Assembly (NCBI RefSeq): GCF_018918025.1
Contig: NZ_JAHLPT010000008.1
Coordinates: forward strand, 1-64,000
From: Oscillibacter sp. MSJ-31
Lineage (GTDB): Bacteria > Bacillota > Clostridia > Oscillospirales > Oscillospiraceae
Direction: 5' to 3'
DNA: 64,000 nt
Positions 51,261-60,566 of this stretch are shown piece by piece. Under the pieces are notes generated by a model. That model was not told the origin of the DNA, did no database searches, and saw only the letters and a list, made by a program, of their open reading frames with translations. Numbering within the stretch: the first letter of the stretch is position 1; each line of letters starts with the position of its first letter. The translations under genes and the position numbers were made by a program.

Positions 51261-51338
51261 TGGTCCGAGTGACTGGAATCGAACCAGCGGCCTCTTGAAC
51301 CCCATTCAAGCGCGATACCAAACTTCGCCACACCCGGA
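51261..51338 (-). tRNA. tRNA-Pro (anticodon GGG)
   Basis: A full cloverleaf can be drawn on the minus strand: acceptor TCCGGGT pairs with ACTCGGA (one G-T), the anticodon stem CTTGA/TCAAG encloses ATGGGGT with anticodon GGG, and the T arm contains GGTTCGATTCC. The CCA end is encoded. It reads proline codons CCC and CCU. Confidence 0.93.
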
Positions 51339-51367
51339 TATGCTGTTTTGCTGAACTCATCCTAAAT

Positions 51368-51396
51368 AAGATAGCATATCCCGGCGCAAATTGCAA
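51368..51396 (-). promoter_or_regulatory. Promoter of tRNA-Pro
   Basis: On the minus strand TTGCAA (51396-51391) and TATCTT (51373-51368) are 17 bases apart, 30 bases before the mature tRNA 5' end. Confidence 0.5.
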
Positions 51397-51447
51397 GCCT
51401 TATTTTCAAGTTTTTTTAAAAAAGCGACAAAAACTTTTTGTTTCTTC

Positions 51448-52917
51448 CTACATTGTTCCTTTCAGGTAACGGTAGTCCATTTTCATGATATTGCGCAGGA
51501 AGGGCACGAGCAGCACGGCGTCCGCCGCCATCCAGGCAAAGGGATCGGCGAAGCAGAGGGCATAGACCGCCGCGCGCGGCGCATCGGAATTGACCGCGCC
51601 GCCTGCGATCAGCGGCGGCAGCAGCAGGCACACGCTCACGCGCGCGGCCAGCTCGGCCGCGCCCGCACCGAGCACGAACTGCGGTTTGCCGATGCCCTGC
51701 ACACAGTTGCGCACGACGAAGATGAAGCCGAGGAAGAGGTAGAGCGACAGGTCGACATAGAGATAGGTGTTGCCGTAGCGCATCGTCTCCGCCGTGACCT
51801 TATCGGGTGAGAGGAAGATATGGAGATACCCGCCGCCGCGCGAGAGCAGCAGGCCGGCCGCGATGGAGATGAGGCACATCGTCCAGACGATGAACAGCGC
51901 CTGCACCGTTCCCTTCCTGATGCGCGCGTGGTCGCCCGCACCGAGGTTCTGCGCGGTGAAGCTGGTCATCGCCGCGCCGAGGCCGTTGAGCGGCGTCATA
52001 AGAAGATTGTTGAGCTTGTTCGCCGCACCGAAGCCGTTCTGCGCCGCGTTGGAGACCATTTCGCCGCCAAGCGTATCGAACTGCACGATGACGCTCTGCA
52101 TCACGATGATGCCGATGGCAAGGACAGAGAACTGCAAGCCGAGCGGGATGCCCTGAATGAGATGTCGCGTAACGTCGCGCCTTGTGATGCGCCAGTCCTC
52201 GCGGTGCAATCGCAGCTCGGGATACTTCAAAAAGGCGTAGAGAAAGCAGCCGAGCGTGCTGATGAGCTGCGCCGCAACGGTGGCGACGGCTGCGCCCGCG
52301 ACGCCCCAGTGGAACGAGAGGATGAAGAGCAGATCCAGCCCCACGTTGAGGATCGTCGAGAAAAGCAGGAACGCGAGCGGCGTGGCGCTGTCGCCCATGC
52401 TGCGCAGGAACGAGCAGATGAAGTTATAGAAAAGCTGCGCGCCGATGCCGCCGAAGAGGATGGCGCAGTAGGTATAGGCCGCGCGGTAGACCTCCCCGCT
52501 CGCAGGTGTGACGTTGATCCACGCGAGCATGGGGTCGAGCAGCGCCAGCGCCAGCGCCGTGAGCACAGCGGTCAGCGCCGCGGAGAGGACGATCTGCGTC
52601 GCCATGGAGCGGCGGACGCCCGCGCTGTCGCGCGCACCGACGAAGCACGATGTCACGGTGCAGAAGCCCGCGCTCGCGCCGAAGGCGAACTGCAGGAAGA
52701 TCATCGCGAGCGAGGTGGTATCGTTCACACCGGCGACCTCGCTCGCCGTCAGCGTCTGACCGACGATGGCGGCGTCGCTGATGGAATAGACCTGCTGGAG
52801 CAGGTAGGAAACGATAATGGGGAACGCGAACACGAGCAGCGTCTTCCAGCACGTTCCCTGCGTGAGGTCCACGGGCTGAAAGAACGAACGGAGCGAAAAC
52901 GACGACTGATGATTCAT
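51448..52917 (-). CDS. MATE family efflux transporter
   Basis: A 489-residue protein with twelve predicted transmembrane helices in two similar halves and MatE features (LLVFAFPIIVSYLLQQVYSI, FCTVTSCFVGARDSAGVRRS, FGAANKLNNLLMTPLNGLG). It should export cationic drugs or metabolites in exchange for Na+ or H+. ATG 52917 follows GGTGAGG; an ATG three codons earlier lacks spacing. No linked regulator is seen. A second MATE gene lies at 60567. Confidence 0.9.
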   Translation of the reverse strand: MNHQSSFSLRSFFQPVDLTQGTCWKTLLVFAFPIIVSYLLQQVYSISDAAIVGQTLTASEVAGVNDTTSLAMIFLQFAFGASAGFCTVTSCFVGARDSAGVRRSMATQIVLSAALTAVLTALALALLDPMLAWINVTPASGEVYRAAYTYCAILFGGIGAQLFYNFICSFLRSMGDSATPLAFLLFSTILNVGLDLLFILSFHWGVAGAAVATVAAQLISTLGCFLYAFLKYPELRLHREDWRITRRDVTRHLIQGIPLGLQFSVLAIGIIVMQSVIVQFDTLGGEMVSNAAQNGFGAANKLNNLLMTPLNGLGAAMTSFTAQNLGAGDHARIRKGTVQALFIVWTMCLISIAAGLLLSRGGGYLHIFLSPDKVTAETMRYGNTYLYVDLSLYLFLGFIFVVRNCVQGIGKPQFVLGAGAAELAARVSVCLLLPPLIAGGAVNSDAPRAAVYALCFADPFAWMAADAVLLVPFLRNIMKMDYRYLKGTM

Positions 52918-53129
52918 AAGCCTCACCTTTTACCACGGTGTATTTTGATGTCTTTCATACGAGATTGTGATTATAAATTTGTAGGAATGGGTTGTCAATG
53001 TCACTTTTGTCCAAAAAAAGTGTGTGCTTCGCGCCGCATCTTTTCTCTTGCGCCAAGGGCGCAAAGGGAGTAGAATAGCGCCGAAAACAAAGGGTGTCTC
53101 CCCTTTCGGAAAGGAGCGCAGAACGCGCC

Positions 53130-54317
53130 ATGCTTGCCTTCCTCCTCGCACCGTTTTACCTGCTTTTTAACCTCTATCTGTTCCGCCGCATCATGGGCTG
53201 GGTGCGGGCGTGGTTCCCATGGTTCCGCAAGCGGAAGCATTGGGCCGTGCCCGCCGCGCTGTACGCCTTCTTTGCGCTCTCCTTTGTTCTGGCCTTTCCG
53301 CTGCCTGCCGGACGGCTGAAGCGCGCGCTCATGCTCATCGGGAATTATTGGCTCGGCGTGCTGCTCTATCTGCTGCTGGCAGTCCTGCTCGCGGACGGAC
53401 TGCGGCTGCTGCTCGTCCACGGTCTGAAGCTCCGTTCTCTGCGCTCGGCGCGGATGCACCGCATCGCGGGTTGCCTGTGTGCGGCGGCCATTCTTGTGAC
53501 CTCCGTCGGCGGCGTGATCAACGCCCGCGTCGTGCGCGTCACGCCCTACGAGGTCACCGTAAACAAGTCCGCCGGCAGCATGGAGAGCATGAAGGTCGTG
53601 CTGCTCGCCGATCTCCACCTCGGCTACAACGTGGGGCTTGCGCAGATGGAGCGCATGGTCGCGCGCGTAAACGAGCAGGATGCCGATGTGGTCGTCATTG
53701 CGGGCGACATTTTTGATAACGCCTGGGAGGCCGTGGAGGAGCCGGAGCAGATCGCCGCGGTGCTGCGCGGCATCCGGTCGAGGTACGGCGTCTACGCCGT
53801 CTACGGCAACCACGACATCGAGGAGCCTATCTTAGCGGGCTTCACCTTCCGAAGCGACGGGAAAAAGCAGAGCAGCCCCGAGATGGACGCCTTTCTCGCG
53901 TCCGCGAACATCCGTCTCCTGCGCGACGAGGCCGTGCTGCTCGGCGGCGAGGTTTATCTTTACGGCCGCCCCGACGCGCAGCGCCCGGGGCGCGGGATCG
54001 AGGTGCGCAAAACGCCCGCGGAGCTCGTCGAGGGGCTGGATACGGACAAGCCCATTCTGGTCCTTGACCACCAGCCGCGCGAGCTGGAGGCGCTGGCCGC
54101 GGCGGGCGTGGACGTCGATCTCTGCGGGCACACGCACGACGGGCAGATGTTCCCCGGCAACCTCACCGTCCGGCTATTTTGGGAGAATGCCTGCGGCTGT
54201 CTCCGCGTGGGGTCGATGCACAGCATCGTGACCTCGGGCGTCGGCCTCTTCGGGCCGAATATGCGCGTGGCGACCAGAGCCGAGATCTGCCCCATCACCA
54301 TCCGCTTCGCTGAATGA
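53130..54317 (+). CDS. Membrane-anchored metallophosphoesterase (YkuE-like)
   Basis: The 395-residue protein has about four hydrophobic segments in the first 150 residues and a calcineurin-like phosphoesterase domain after that: VLLADLHLGYN, IAGDIFDNAW, YGNHDIEEP, LVLDHQPRE and CGHTHDGQMFP, a complete metal site. YkuE-type enzymes act on lipid or cell-envelope phosphoesters (UDP-diacylglucosamine hydrolase-like); the exact substrate is unknown. ATG 53130 is set by the AAAGGAG site. Confidence 0.87.
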   Translation: MLAFLLAPFYLLFNLYLFRRIMGWVRAWFPWFRKRKHWAVPAALYAFFALSFVLAFPLPAGRLKRALMLIGNYWLGVLLYLLLAVLLADGLRLLLVHGLKLRSLRSARMHRIAGCLCAAAILVTSVGGVINARVVRVTPYEVTVNKSAGSMESMKVVLLADLHLGYNVGLAQMERMVARVNEQDADVVVIAGDIFDNAWEAVEEPEQIAAVLRGIRSRYGVYAVYGNHDIEEPILAGFTFRSDGKKQSSPEMDAFLASANIRLLRDEAVLLGGEVYLYGRPDAQRPGRGIEVRKTPAELVEGLDTDKPILVLDHQPRELEALAAAGVDVDLCGHTHDGQMFPGNLTVRLFWENACGCLRVGSMHSIVTSGVGLFGPNMRVATRAEICPITIRFAE

Positions 54318-54356
54318 AAAAAGGGAAACGGTTTTGCAAACCGTCTCCCTTTTTTA
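54318..54356. terminator. Bidirectional terminator
   Basis: An A-run, a stem built on GGGAAACGGTTT paired with AAACCGTCTCCC, and a T-run lie between two convergent genes. The stem has one internal mismatch; both orientations end in T runs. Confidence 0.85.
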
Positions 54357-55220
54357 TTTTTTCTCCGGCAGCTCGTTCCAGAGCGTGAAGCCGAGGATCA
54401 GCGCACCGCCGACAAGCTGCGGCGCCGTGACCGGCTCGCCGAGCACCGTCACCGAGACGATGACCGCCACGAGCGGGTCCATGTAGCTCAGCAGAGCGAC
54501 CTCCTGCCCCGGCAGCTCGCGCAGGGCGGAAAAATACAGGCAGTAAGTCACGCCCGTGTGGAAGAAGCCCACGATGAGCAGGCAGACCCAGCCGCGCGCG
54601 TCGAGCGTCCCCAGCGATACGCCGCCAGTCGCGGCGACGTAGGGAATGAGAATGACGATGGCGGCTAAAAACTGCAAAAAGGTCCGCTGGATGCCCGCGA
54701 CGCTTCGGATGAACTTATTGAGCAGAATGACCGCGGCGTAGAACGCCGCCGCGCCGAGGCCGAAGAGCACGCCCCGCACATCCGCGCCGCCGCGGAGCCC
54801 CCCGACGCCGATGACCAGCACCAGTCCCAGCGTGGACATCACGAAGCAGACGATCTGCTTTCCCGTCAGCCTTTCGTGAAAGAGCAGAGGGCAGGCAGCG
54901 GTGACGAGCACGGGCGCAAAATAGTAGCTCAGCGTCGCGACGGACACGGTGGTGTAGCGGTAGGCCTCGAAAAGCAAGATCCAGTTCACGCCCATCGCCA
55001 TGCCGGAGAGGAGCAGCAGCGCGGCCTCACGCCGATTCGCGCGCAGCGCGAGCTTCTGTCCGCTCACGAGCAGATAGCCGCCGACGAGCAGCGCCGCCAT
55101 CACCGCGCGGTAAAGCGCCAGCTCGCCCGAGGAAACGGAAATGCCGCGCACGAACGGCGCAAGCGTACCGAAGATAACGGCCGCCGCTGCAAGCATCCCG
55201 CGCGCCCTTCGCTGTTCCAT
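54354..55220 (-). CDS. DMT/EamA family transporter
   Basis: The 288-residue protein has ten hydrophobic segments and two EamA repeats (LAAAAVIFGTLAPFVRGI in the first, LFGLGAAAFYAAVILLNKF in the second). EamA proteins export amino acids or other metabolites. ATG 55220 is set by AGGGAGGAAGG; the in-frame start further upstream has none. Its 3' end overlaps the shared terminator region. Confidence 0.88.
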   Translation of the reverse strand: MEQRRARGMLAAAAVIFGTLAPFVRGISVSSGELALYRAVMAALLVGGYLLVSGQKLALRANRREAALLLLSGMAMGVNWILLFEAYRYTTVSVATLSYYFAPVLVTAACPLLFHERLTGKQIVCFVMSTLGLVLVIGVGGLRGGADVRGVLFGLGAAAFYAAVILLNKFIRSVAGIQRTFLQFLAAIVILIPYVAATGGVSLGTLDARGWVCLLIVGFFHTGVTYCLYFSALRELPGQEVALLSYMDPLVAVIVSVTVLGEPVTAPQLVGGALILGFTLWNELPEKK

Positions 55221-55418
55221 GAGTCCTTCCTCCCTGCGCAAAAGAATGTCATCATTATAAAGGCTTCGCCGCAAAATGCAAGCTGCGGAACGCACAAATC
55301 GCGGCATTTACTTTCACCCCGCCATCGGATAAGATAGAGGAAGAAAAAATTTTTTGCGTGTTCCGCGCGACCTTCGCGCCGCGTTTGCGGTAAATAGAGT
55401 GAAAGGAGGCGGGGCCAA

Positions 55419-55973
55419 ATGAAGGACGAGCAGATCATCGCGCTGTATTTTGCGCGCAATGAGGATGCCATCGGCGAGACCGACAAAAAATACGGAGCGC
55501 GGCTCCTGCAGCTCGCGCAGCGCATTCTCCTCGACCAGTTTGCCTGCGAGGAGGTGCGCTCGGACACCTATCTGAAAACGTGGAACGCCATTCCTCCGCA
55601 GCGCCCGCCGGTGTTTTCGGCTTTTCTCAGCCGTTTGACGCGGCAGGGCGCCATCGACCGCTATCGCCGCGACGGCGCGCAGAAGCGCGGCGCGCGGGAA
55701 TATCTTCTCTCCCTTGAAGAGCTGGGCGACGCGGTCGGCGGCGAGGCGGACGAAGCGCTGGACGCGAGGCTGCTCGCCGAGAGCATCGAGCGCTACCTGC
55801 GCACGCTCTCGCCGCGCGAGCGCGGCGTCTTCCTCGCCCGCTATTTCTACGTCGATCCGCTTGCCGACGTCGCGCGGCAGTACGGCACGAGCATCGGCGC
55901 GGTCAAAAGCCTCCTCTACCGTACGCGGCAGGGTCTGCGCGCACATCTGGAACAGGAGGGCTTTACGGTATGA
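55419..55973 (+). CDS. ECF-type RNA polymerase sigma factor
   Basis: The 184-residue protein has sigma region 2 (DEQIIALYFARNEDAIGE, YLKTWNAIPPQRPPVFSAFL, RQGAIDRYRRDGAQKRG) and region 4 (YLRTLSPRERGVFLARYFY, DVARQYGTSIGAVKSLLYR). This is the pattern of small Clostridia sigma factors that work with a membrane partner. It starts behind AAAGGAGGCGG and overlaps the next gene by four bases (ATGA), which encodes that likely partner. Its target promoters are unknown. Confidence 0.88.
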   Translation: MKDEQIIALYFARNEDAIGETDKKYGARLLQLAQRILLDQFACEEVRSDTYLKTWNAIPPQRPPVFSAFLSRLTRQGAIDRYRRDGAQKRGAREYLLSLEELGDAVGGEADEALDARLLAESIERYLRTLSPRERGVFLARYFYVDPLADVARQYGTSIGAVKSLLYRTRQGLRAHLEQEGFTV

Positions 55974-57190
55974 CGAACGAACAGCTCAGCGCTTCCCTCA
56001 GCTATCTTGGCGACGAGTTGCTGGCGGAGTGCGGCGCGCGGCGGCAGAGGCCGAAGCGCTCATGGCGGACGGCGCTGATCAAGGCCGCGTGCATCGCACT
56101 GGTGCTTTTCAGCGGCATCTACGTCGCCGGACGCTTCGACTACTCGCTCGGCGCGGGCTGCGCCTCCAGCCCCGGCACGATCGCGGACGGCCGCTATTAT
56201 TACCACGTCCGCCACAGCGGCGTCTGGTGCTACGATCCCGCCATGGGCACGAGCGAGCGGGTGCTCAGCACCTTCTGGTACGATGGCTACGCAGTGAACG
56301 GCTACGGCATTTACTACCTTCGGGGCGAAACGCTCTATGTGCAGGTACACGAGACGGGCGAGCGGATAAAGCTCTACACCGCACCGCAGGACTGCACGCG
56401 GCTTTTCTTCTCGCTGCTCGGCGACGGGCGCATCGACGTCCGGCTCCGCTTCAACAGCTATACCATTCATCAGGACAAAGTCCCAACCGACACAGAGCCC
56501 AATGTACCGCCCCGGAGCTATAATGACACCATCGTCTGGAGCGAATACCTGCTCGACGGCAGGACCGGCGAGCTGCTGGAGGTCCGGCAGGAGTACGCAT
56601 CCTCCGGCGCGGGCTTCGAGCAGTTCTATGAAAACACGCACCTCACGTTCGGCGGGTACGAATTTACCCTCGTGCCGAGCGGTCAGCGGGCGGACGGGGT
56701 CGCCCTCTACCGGCTTCTCCGCGACGGCGAGGACGTGACACCCGAGGGGACGCTGTTCGATCAGGGCTTCTTCGTGCTCCGCGGCGGCCAATACGCTCTG
56801 GTCGAGTGTGTGAGAGGCGAGAAGCTGACACACAATATGCTCTGCCTCGGTGCGGACGGCTCGGTCACAACGCTGCGCTGCCCGAACACACGCAGCTACG
56901 TCGCCGCGGCAGACGGGTTCGTTTTCTACGACCAGTACGAATGGCAGCTTGCCGAACAGCGGTACGTCGGCGTCGGTTGCCATGACATCGCGACCGGCGA
57001 GGAATGGCTCCTCACCGTCGACCGCACGGACCTCACGCGGGAGCTCTACGACTACACGACCGACGGGGCCTATCTCTACGCCTGCGCGCCGTGGAGCAGC
57101 GCGCACACGGTCTGGCGGCTCGTCTCCGACGAGGACGGCAGGCCCGCCGCGCTGGAATACGTTGACACGGTGGACCCCGCACGGCATTGA
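55970..57190 (+). CDS. Membrane protein coupled to the ECF sigma factor, possible anti-sigma
   Basis: A 406-residue protein with a cytoplasmic N-terminus of about 35 residues (TNEQLSASLSYLGDELLAE), one transmembrane helix (about 38-55) and a long extracytoplasmic beta-rich part of propeller-like repeats (GRYYYHVRHSGVWCYD, GYGIYYLRGETLYVQV, GFVFYDQYEWQLAEQ). The overlap with the sigma gene and the topology fit an anti-sigma or sensor, but no ZAS zinc motif (HxxxCxxC) is present. I do not recognise a named family; DUF5050-like repeats are the nearest impression. Confidence 0.7.
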   Translation: MTNEQLSASLSYLGDELLAECGARRQRPKRSWRTALIKAACIALVLFSGIYVAGRFDYSLGAGCASSPGTIADGRYYYHVRHSGVWCYDPAMGTSERVLSTFWYDGYAVNGYGIYYLRGETLYVQVHETGERIKLYTAPQDCTRLFFSLLGDGRIDVRLRFNSYTIHQDKVPTDTEPNVPPRSYNDTIVWSEYLLDGRTGELLEVRQEYASSGAGFEQFYENTHLTFGGYEFTLVPSGQRADGVALYRLLRDGEDVTPEGTLFDQGFFVLRGGQYALVECVRGEKLTHNMLCLGADGSVTTLRCPNTRSYVAAADGFVFYDQYEWQLAEQRYVGVGCHDIATGEEWLLTVDRTDLTRELYDYTTDGAYLYACAPWSSAHTVWRLVSDEDGRPAALEYVDTVDPARH

Positions 57191-57208
57191 GACAGAGGAA
57201 ACGACAGC

Positions 57209-57246
57209 AAAAAGGGAGAGCTTCCGGCGGAAGCTCTCCCTTTTTT
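57209..57246. terminator. Bidirectional terminator
   Basis: Arms 57209-57225 and 57229-57245 pair perfectly over 17 bases with a three-base loop and A/T runs on the outside, between the convergent sigma operon and the small membrane protein gene. Confidence 0.88.
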
Positions 57247-57259
57247 CGCACACGGTGCG

Positions 57260-57445
57260 TTATTCCTTTTTCTGTGCGTCCTCCGCGCCGTTCTTCTCCT
57301 TCCGCTCGCGCAGGATGCGCCCCACGCACACGAGCGCAAGGAGCGCCCACAGGGCGATGCCCGCCGTCCAGTCCTTGAGGTAGCAGCCCACCGCCATCAG
57401 AATGGTGAGCGGCAGAACGATATACAGCGTCCGAATTTTGATCAT
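57260..57445 (-). CDS. Small two-TM membrane protein
   Basis: A 61-residue protein with two hydrophobic helices (TLYIVLPLTILMAVGCYL and AGIALWALLALVCVGRIL) and a charged C-terminal tail (RERKEKNGAEDAQKKE). The AGGAAG site and position directly behind YfbR (16 bases) support a real gene at the end of the mtaB-yfbR run. Function unknown. Confidence 0.65.
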   Translation of the reverse strand: MIKIRTLYIVLPLTILMAVGCYLKDWTAGIALWALLALVCVGRILRERKEKNGAEDAQKKE

Positions 57446-57461
57446 GGTTTCTTCCTCCCTG

Positions 57462-58037
57462 TTATTCCAGCTCGTCGAGCGTCATGGAAAAGCTCTCCGC
57501 GCAGTGCTCCATAAAGTAATCCAGCTCGGGCAGATGCATCGCGTCGAGCGCGGCGCGGGTCTGCTCGGCGGCGCGGCGAAATTCCGCGTTGCCCGCCTTG
57601 AGCTCCTCGACGCACTTGATATAGGCGGATAGCTTGTCCGCCGCCTTGACCAACTCGAGCACCTCGCCGTCCGCGCAGTCGAGCACGTCGTCGTAGTCCG
57701 GCCTGAGCTCGTCGGGCAGCATGGCAAGGAGCCGTCCGCAGGCGACCGCCTCGACCTTCTTGTAGGCATCGCGGATCTCGGGCGCGTAATACTTGATAGG
57801 CGTGGGCATATCGCCGGTGATGATCTCGCTCGCGTCATGGTAGAGCGCGGCCGCGGCGACCTGTCCCGCGTCGATCTGCCCGCCGTACACGCGGTTTCGG
57901 ATCACCGCGAGCGCGTGCGCGAGCACCGCGACCATGTGGCTGTGCTCCTGCACGTTTTCGGAAAAGGTGTTGCGCATGAGCGCCCAGCGTGTGATGTAGC
58001 GCATCCGCGCGATGTAGGCAAAAAAGTGGCTTTTCAT
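57462..58037 (-). CDS. yfbR: 5'-deoxynucleotidase, YfbR-like HD phosphohydrolase
   Basis: The 191-residue enzyme has the HD-domain metal ligands in NVQEHSHMVAVLAHALA, ALYHDASEIITGDMPTP and a later DCADGEVLELVKAADKL. This is the YfbR pattern: hydrolysis of deoxynucleoside 5'-monophosphates to deoxynucleosides, part of nucleotide pool control. The start overlaps the MtaB stop (ATGA), so the two are coupled. Confidence 0.9.
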   Translation of the reverse strand: MKSHFFAYIARMRYITRWALMRNTFSENVQEHSHMVAVLAHALAVIRNRVYGGQIDAGQVAAAALYHDASEIITGDMPTPIKYYAPEIRDAYKKVEAVACGRLLAMLPDELRPDYDDVLDCADGEVLELVKAADKLSAYIKCVEELKAGNAEFRRAAEQTRAALDAMHLPELDYFMEHCAESFSMTLDELE

Positions 58038-59323
58038 GTCTCCTCCGGTTCCCCGCGCAGGCCGTCGCCGTCGACGGCGGTGATGCGCACGTTTTGTACA
58101 GTGTTATGTAACCCTTTCATCCCCACCGTGACGGGCATATAGTTCGGCGCGTGGCCGACGCTGCCCTCTCCCCTGTCCTGCTCAAAGAGCACGGGGAAGG
58201 TCTTTCCCACGCAGCGGGCGAGATAGCCTTGGTGCATCCGCTCCGCGACGGCGGCGGCGCGCGCCGCGCGCTCTTCGCGCACGCTCATGTCCACCTGCGC
58301 CATCGCCGCGGCCTTCGTGCCGGGGCGGACGGAATAGGGGAAGATGTGCATGGCGGCGAAGCCGCACTTTTCAATGAAGGCGAGCGTCTCACCGAACTCC
58401 TCCTCCGTCTCCTCCGGGAAGCCGGTGATGAGGTCGGTGGTGATGGCGGGGTCGTCAAAATATTCGCGCAGCAGCTCCACAGACTCATAATACCGCGCGG
58501 TGTCGTACCGGCGGTTCATGCGCCTGAGCGTCGCGTCGCAGCCGGACTGCATCGAGAGATGGAAGTGCGGGCAGAGGGTCGGGAGCTTTTTCGCCCGCTC
58601 GCAGAATTCCCGCGTCACCGTGCGCGGCTCGAGCGAGCCGAGCCGGATGCGCATCTCCCCGCCCTCGCGGGCGATAAGCTCTAAAAGGTCGATGAGCGTC
58701 GTGCCGTCCTTGAGGTCGTGGCCGTAGGAGGAAATTTCGATGCCCGTGACCACAAGCTCACGGTAGCCCTGTGAGCACAGGGCGCGCACCTGCTCCGCCG
58801 CCTTGTCCATCGGCAGCGAGCGCACGGGGCCGCGCGCGTAGGGAATGATGCAGTAGGTGCAGAAGTTCACGCAGCCGTCCTCGACCTTGAGCATCGCGCG
58901 GGTGCGGTTCGCCATGCCGCCCGCCGGCAGCACCTCGAACGTGCGGCGGCGCAGCGCGTCGTCGATGTCCGCGACCGCCTCGCGCGTTTTCACGGCCTCC
59001 TCCAGCCGGTCAAGGAATCGCGCGCGGTCGTTCGTGCCCATCAAAAGGTCGATGCCGAGGCTCTTCGCCTCCTCCTCGTGCGTCTGAACGTAGCAGCCGC
59101 AGGCGGCGACCACCGCGTCGGGACTGTTCTTCTTCGCGCGGCGGATCATCTGGCGCGACTTCTTGTCGCTCACCGCCGTGACCGAGCAGGTGTTGATGAT
59201 GTAAGCATCGGCGGGAGACTCAAAATCCACCAGCTCGTGCCCGCGGGCGGTCAGCTCCTGCTCCATCGCCTGCGTCTCGTATTGATTCACCTTGCAGCCC
59301 AGGGTGTAAATACCGATCTTCAT
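58034..59323 (-). CDS. mtaB: tRNA t6A37 methylthiotransferase MtaB
   Basis: A 429-residue radical SAM enzyme that adds a methylthio group to t6A at position 37 of ANN-reading tRNAs. The N-terminal MTTase domain has cysteines in YTLGCKVNQYETQ, NTCSVTAVSDKKS and ACGCYVQTH; the radical SAM loop is CVNFCTYCIIPYARGP; a TRAM domain closes the protein. The short IYTLGCKVN start is typical of MtaB and not of MiaB or RimO. ATG 59323 follows AAGGAGAAAG. Divergent from the cysteine desulfurase gene. Confidence 0.93.
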   Translation of the reverse strand: MKIGIYTLGCKVNQYETQAMEQELTARGHELVDFESPADAYIINTCSVTAVSDKKSRQMIRRAKKNSPDAVVAACGCYVQTHEEEAKSLGIDLLMGTNDRARFLDRLEEAVKTREAVADIDDALRRRTFEVLPAGGMANRTRAMLKVEDGCVNFCTYCIIPYARGPVRSLPMDKAAEQVRALCSQGYRELVVTGIEISSYGHDLKDGTTLIDLLELIAREGGEMRIRLGSLEPRTVTREFCERAKKLPTLCPHFHLSMQSGCDATLRRMNRRYDTARYYESVELLREYFDDPAITTDLITGFPEETEEEFGETLAFIEKCGFAAMHIFPYSVRPGTKAAAMAQVDMSVREERAARAAAVAERMHQGYLARCVGKTFPVLFEQDRGEGSVGHAPNYMPVTVGMKGLHNTVQNVRITAVDGDGLRGEPEET

Positions 59324-59411
59324 GCTTTCTCCTTGCTTTTCGTGGATTTTCCGCATATAATCATACCATGTTTTCGCTTGATTGCAAGTGCAAAGAAAGG
59401 AATGCTTTGCT

Positions 59412-60545
59412 ATGATCTATCTCGACCATGCCGCCACCACGCCTGTCGCGCGCGAGGTGGCGGATACGATGTACGATGTTTTACTAAACGGCAGCGGCAA
59501 CCCCAGCTCGCAGTATCCCTACGGCGCCGCCGCGAAAAAGCGTCTGGAGGCGGACCGCGCGGTCATCGCCGCCGCACTCGGCTGCAAGCCGGACGAGCTG
59601 TATTTTACCTCCTGCGGCACGGAGAGCGACAACTGGGCCATCCGCCTTGCCGCCCACCAGAACCGCCGCGTCGGAAAGCACATCATCACCACCGCCGTGG
59701 AGCACAGCGCCGTGCTTGAGCCTTGCCGTCAGCTGGAGCAGGAGGGCTATGCCGTCACCTATCTCGCGCCCGACCGTCAGGGCAGCATCACCGCGCAGCA
59801 GGTCGCGGACGCGCTGCGCGAGGATACGGCGCTCGTCTCCGTGATGCTCGTGAACAACGAGACCGGCTGTGTGTTCCCCGTCGGCGAGATTGCGCGGCTC
59901 CTGCGCGAGCGCGGCTCCAAGGCGCTGCTGCACACCGACGCCGTGCAGGCGTTTTTGAAGCTCCCGTTCCGCGCGGATACGCTGGGCGCGGACCTCATTT
60001 CCGTCAGCGGACACAAGCTCAACGCCCCCAAGGGCGTCGGCGCGCTTTACATCGGCCCGCGCTGCCGCGCGGTGCGTCCGCTGCTCGCGGGCGGCGGACA
60101 GGAGCGCGGCCTGCGCTCGGGCACCGAGGCCACGGCGCAGATCGCGGGCTTCGCCAAGGCGGTGGAGCTGCGGCTGGAGGGCTATGAGGAAAAGCTCGCC
60201 CGCATGGCGCAGCTCAAGCAGTACGCGCTCGAGCAGCTCCTCACCATCGACGGCGTGGTGCGCATCGGGAACGGCGACGCCCCGCATATCCTCTCCGTCT
60301 CGCTCGTCGGCTATCCGAGCGCGAACGTTGTCACCGAGCTCGGCGCGCAGGGCATCTGCATCTCCGCCGGCTCGGCCTGCCACCGCGGCAAGCTCAGCCA
60401 CGTCTACGCCGCGATGAAGCTCGACAAAAAGACGGCCGCGGGTGTTCTGCGCGTCAGCTTCGCGCCCGAAACGACCGAAGCGGACGTCGACGCGCTCGTT
60501 TCCGCTCTCCGCAGGCACAGGGAAACGCGCTTTCCCATGCTGTAA
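59412..60545 (+). CDS. Cysteine desulfurase (NifS/IscS type)
   Basis: A 377-residue PLP enzyme that takes sulfur from cysteine for iron-sulfur clusters and thio-modified tRNA. Visible motifs: IYLDHAATTPVA at the start, the PLP lysine in SVSGHKLNAPKGVG, and the catalytic cysteine loop SAGSACHRGKLS. The loop is of the short group I type. It lies divergently next to mtaB, an enzyme that consumes sulfur, so a supply role for tRNA thiolation is plausible. No scaffold IscU gene is near. Confidence 0.9.
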   Translation: MIYLDHAATTPVAREVADTMYDVLLNGSGNPSSQYPYGAAAKKRLEADRAVIAAALGCKPDELYFTSCGTESDNWAIRLAAHQNRRVGKHIITTAVEHSAVLEPCRQLEQEGYAVTYLAPDRQGSITAQQVADALREDTALVSVMLVNNETGCVFPVGEIARLLRERGSKALLHTDAVQAFLKLPFRADTLGADLISVSGHKLNAPKGVGALYIGPRCRAVRPLLAGGGQERGLRSGTEATAQIAGFAKAVELRLEGYEEKLARMAQLKQYALEQLLTIDGVVRIGNGDAPHILSVSLVGYPSANVVTELGAQGICISAGSACHRGKLSHVYAAMKLDKKTAAGVLRVSFAPETTEADVDALVSALRRHRETRFPML

Positions 60546-60566
60546 TTTTTCCATTCGAGGTCGCTC

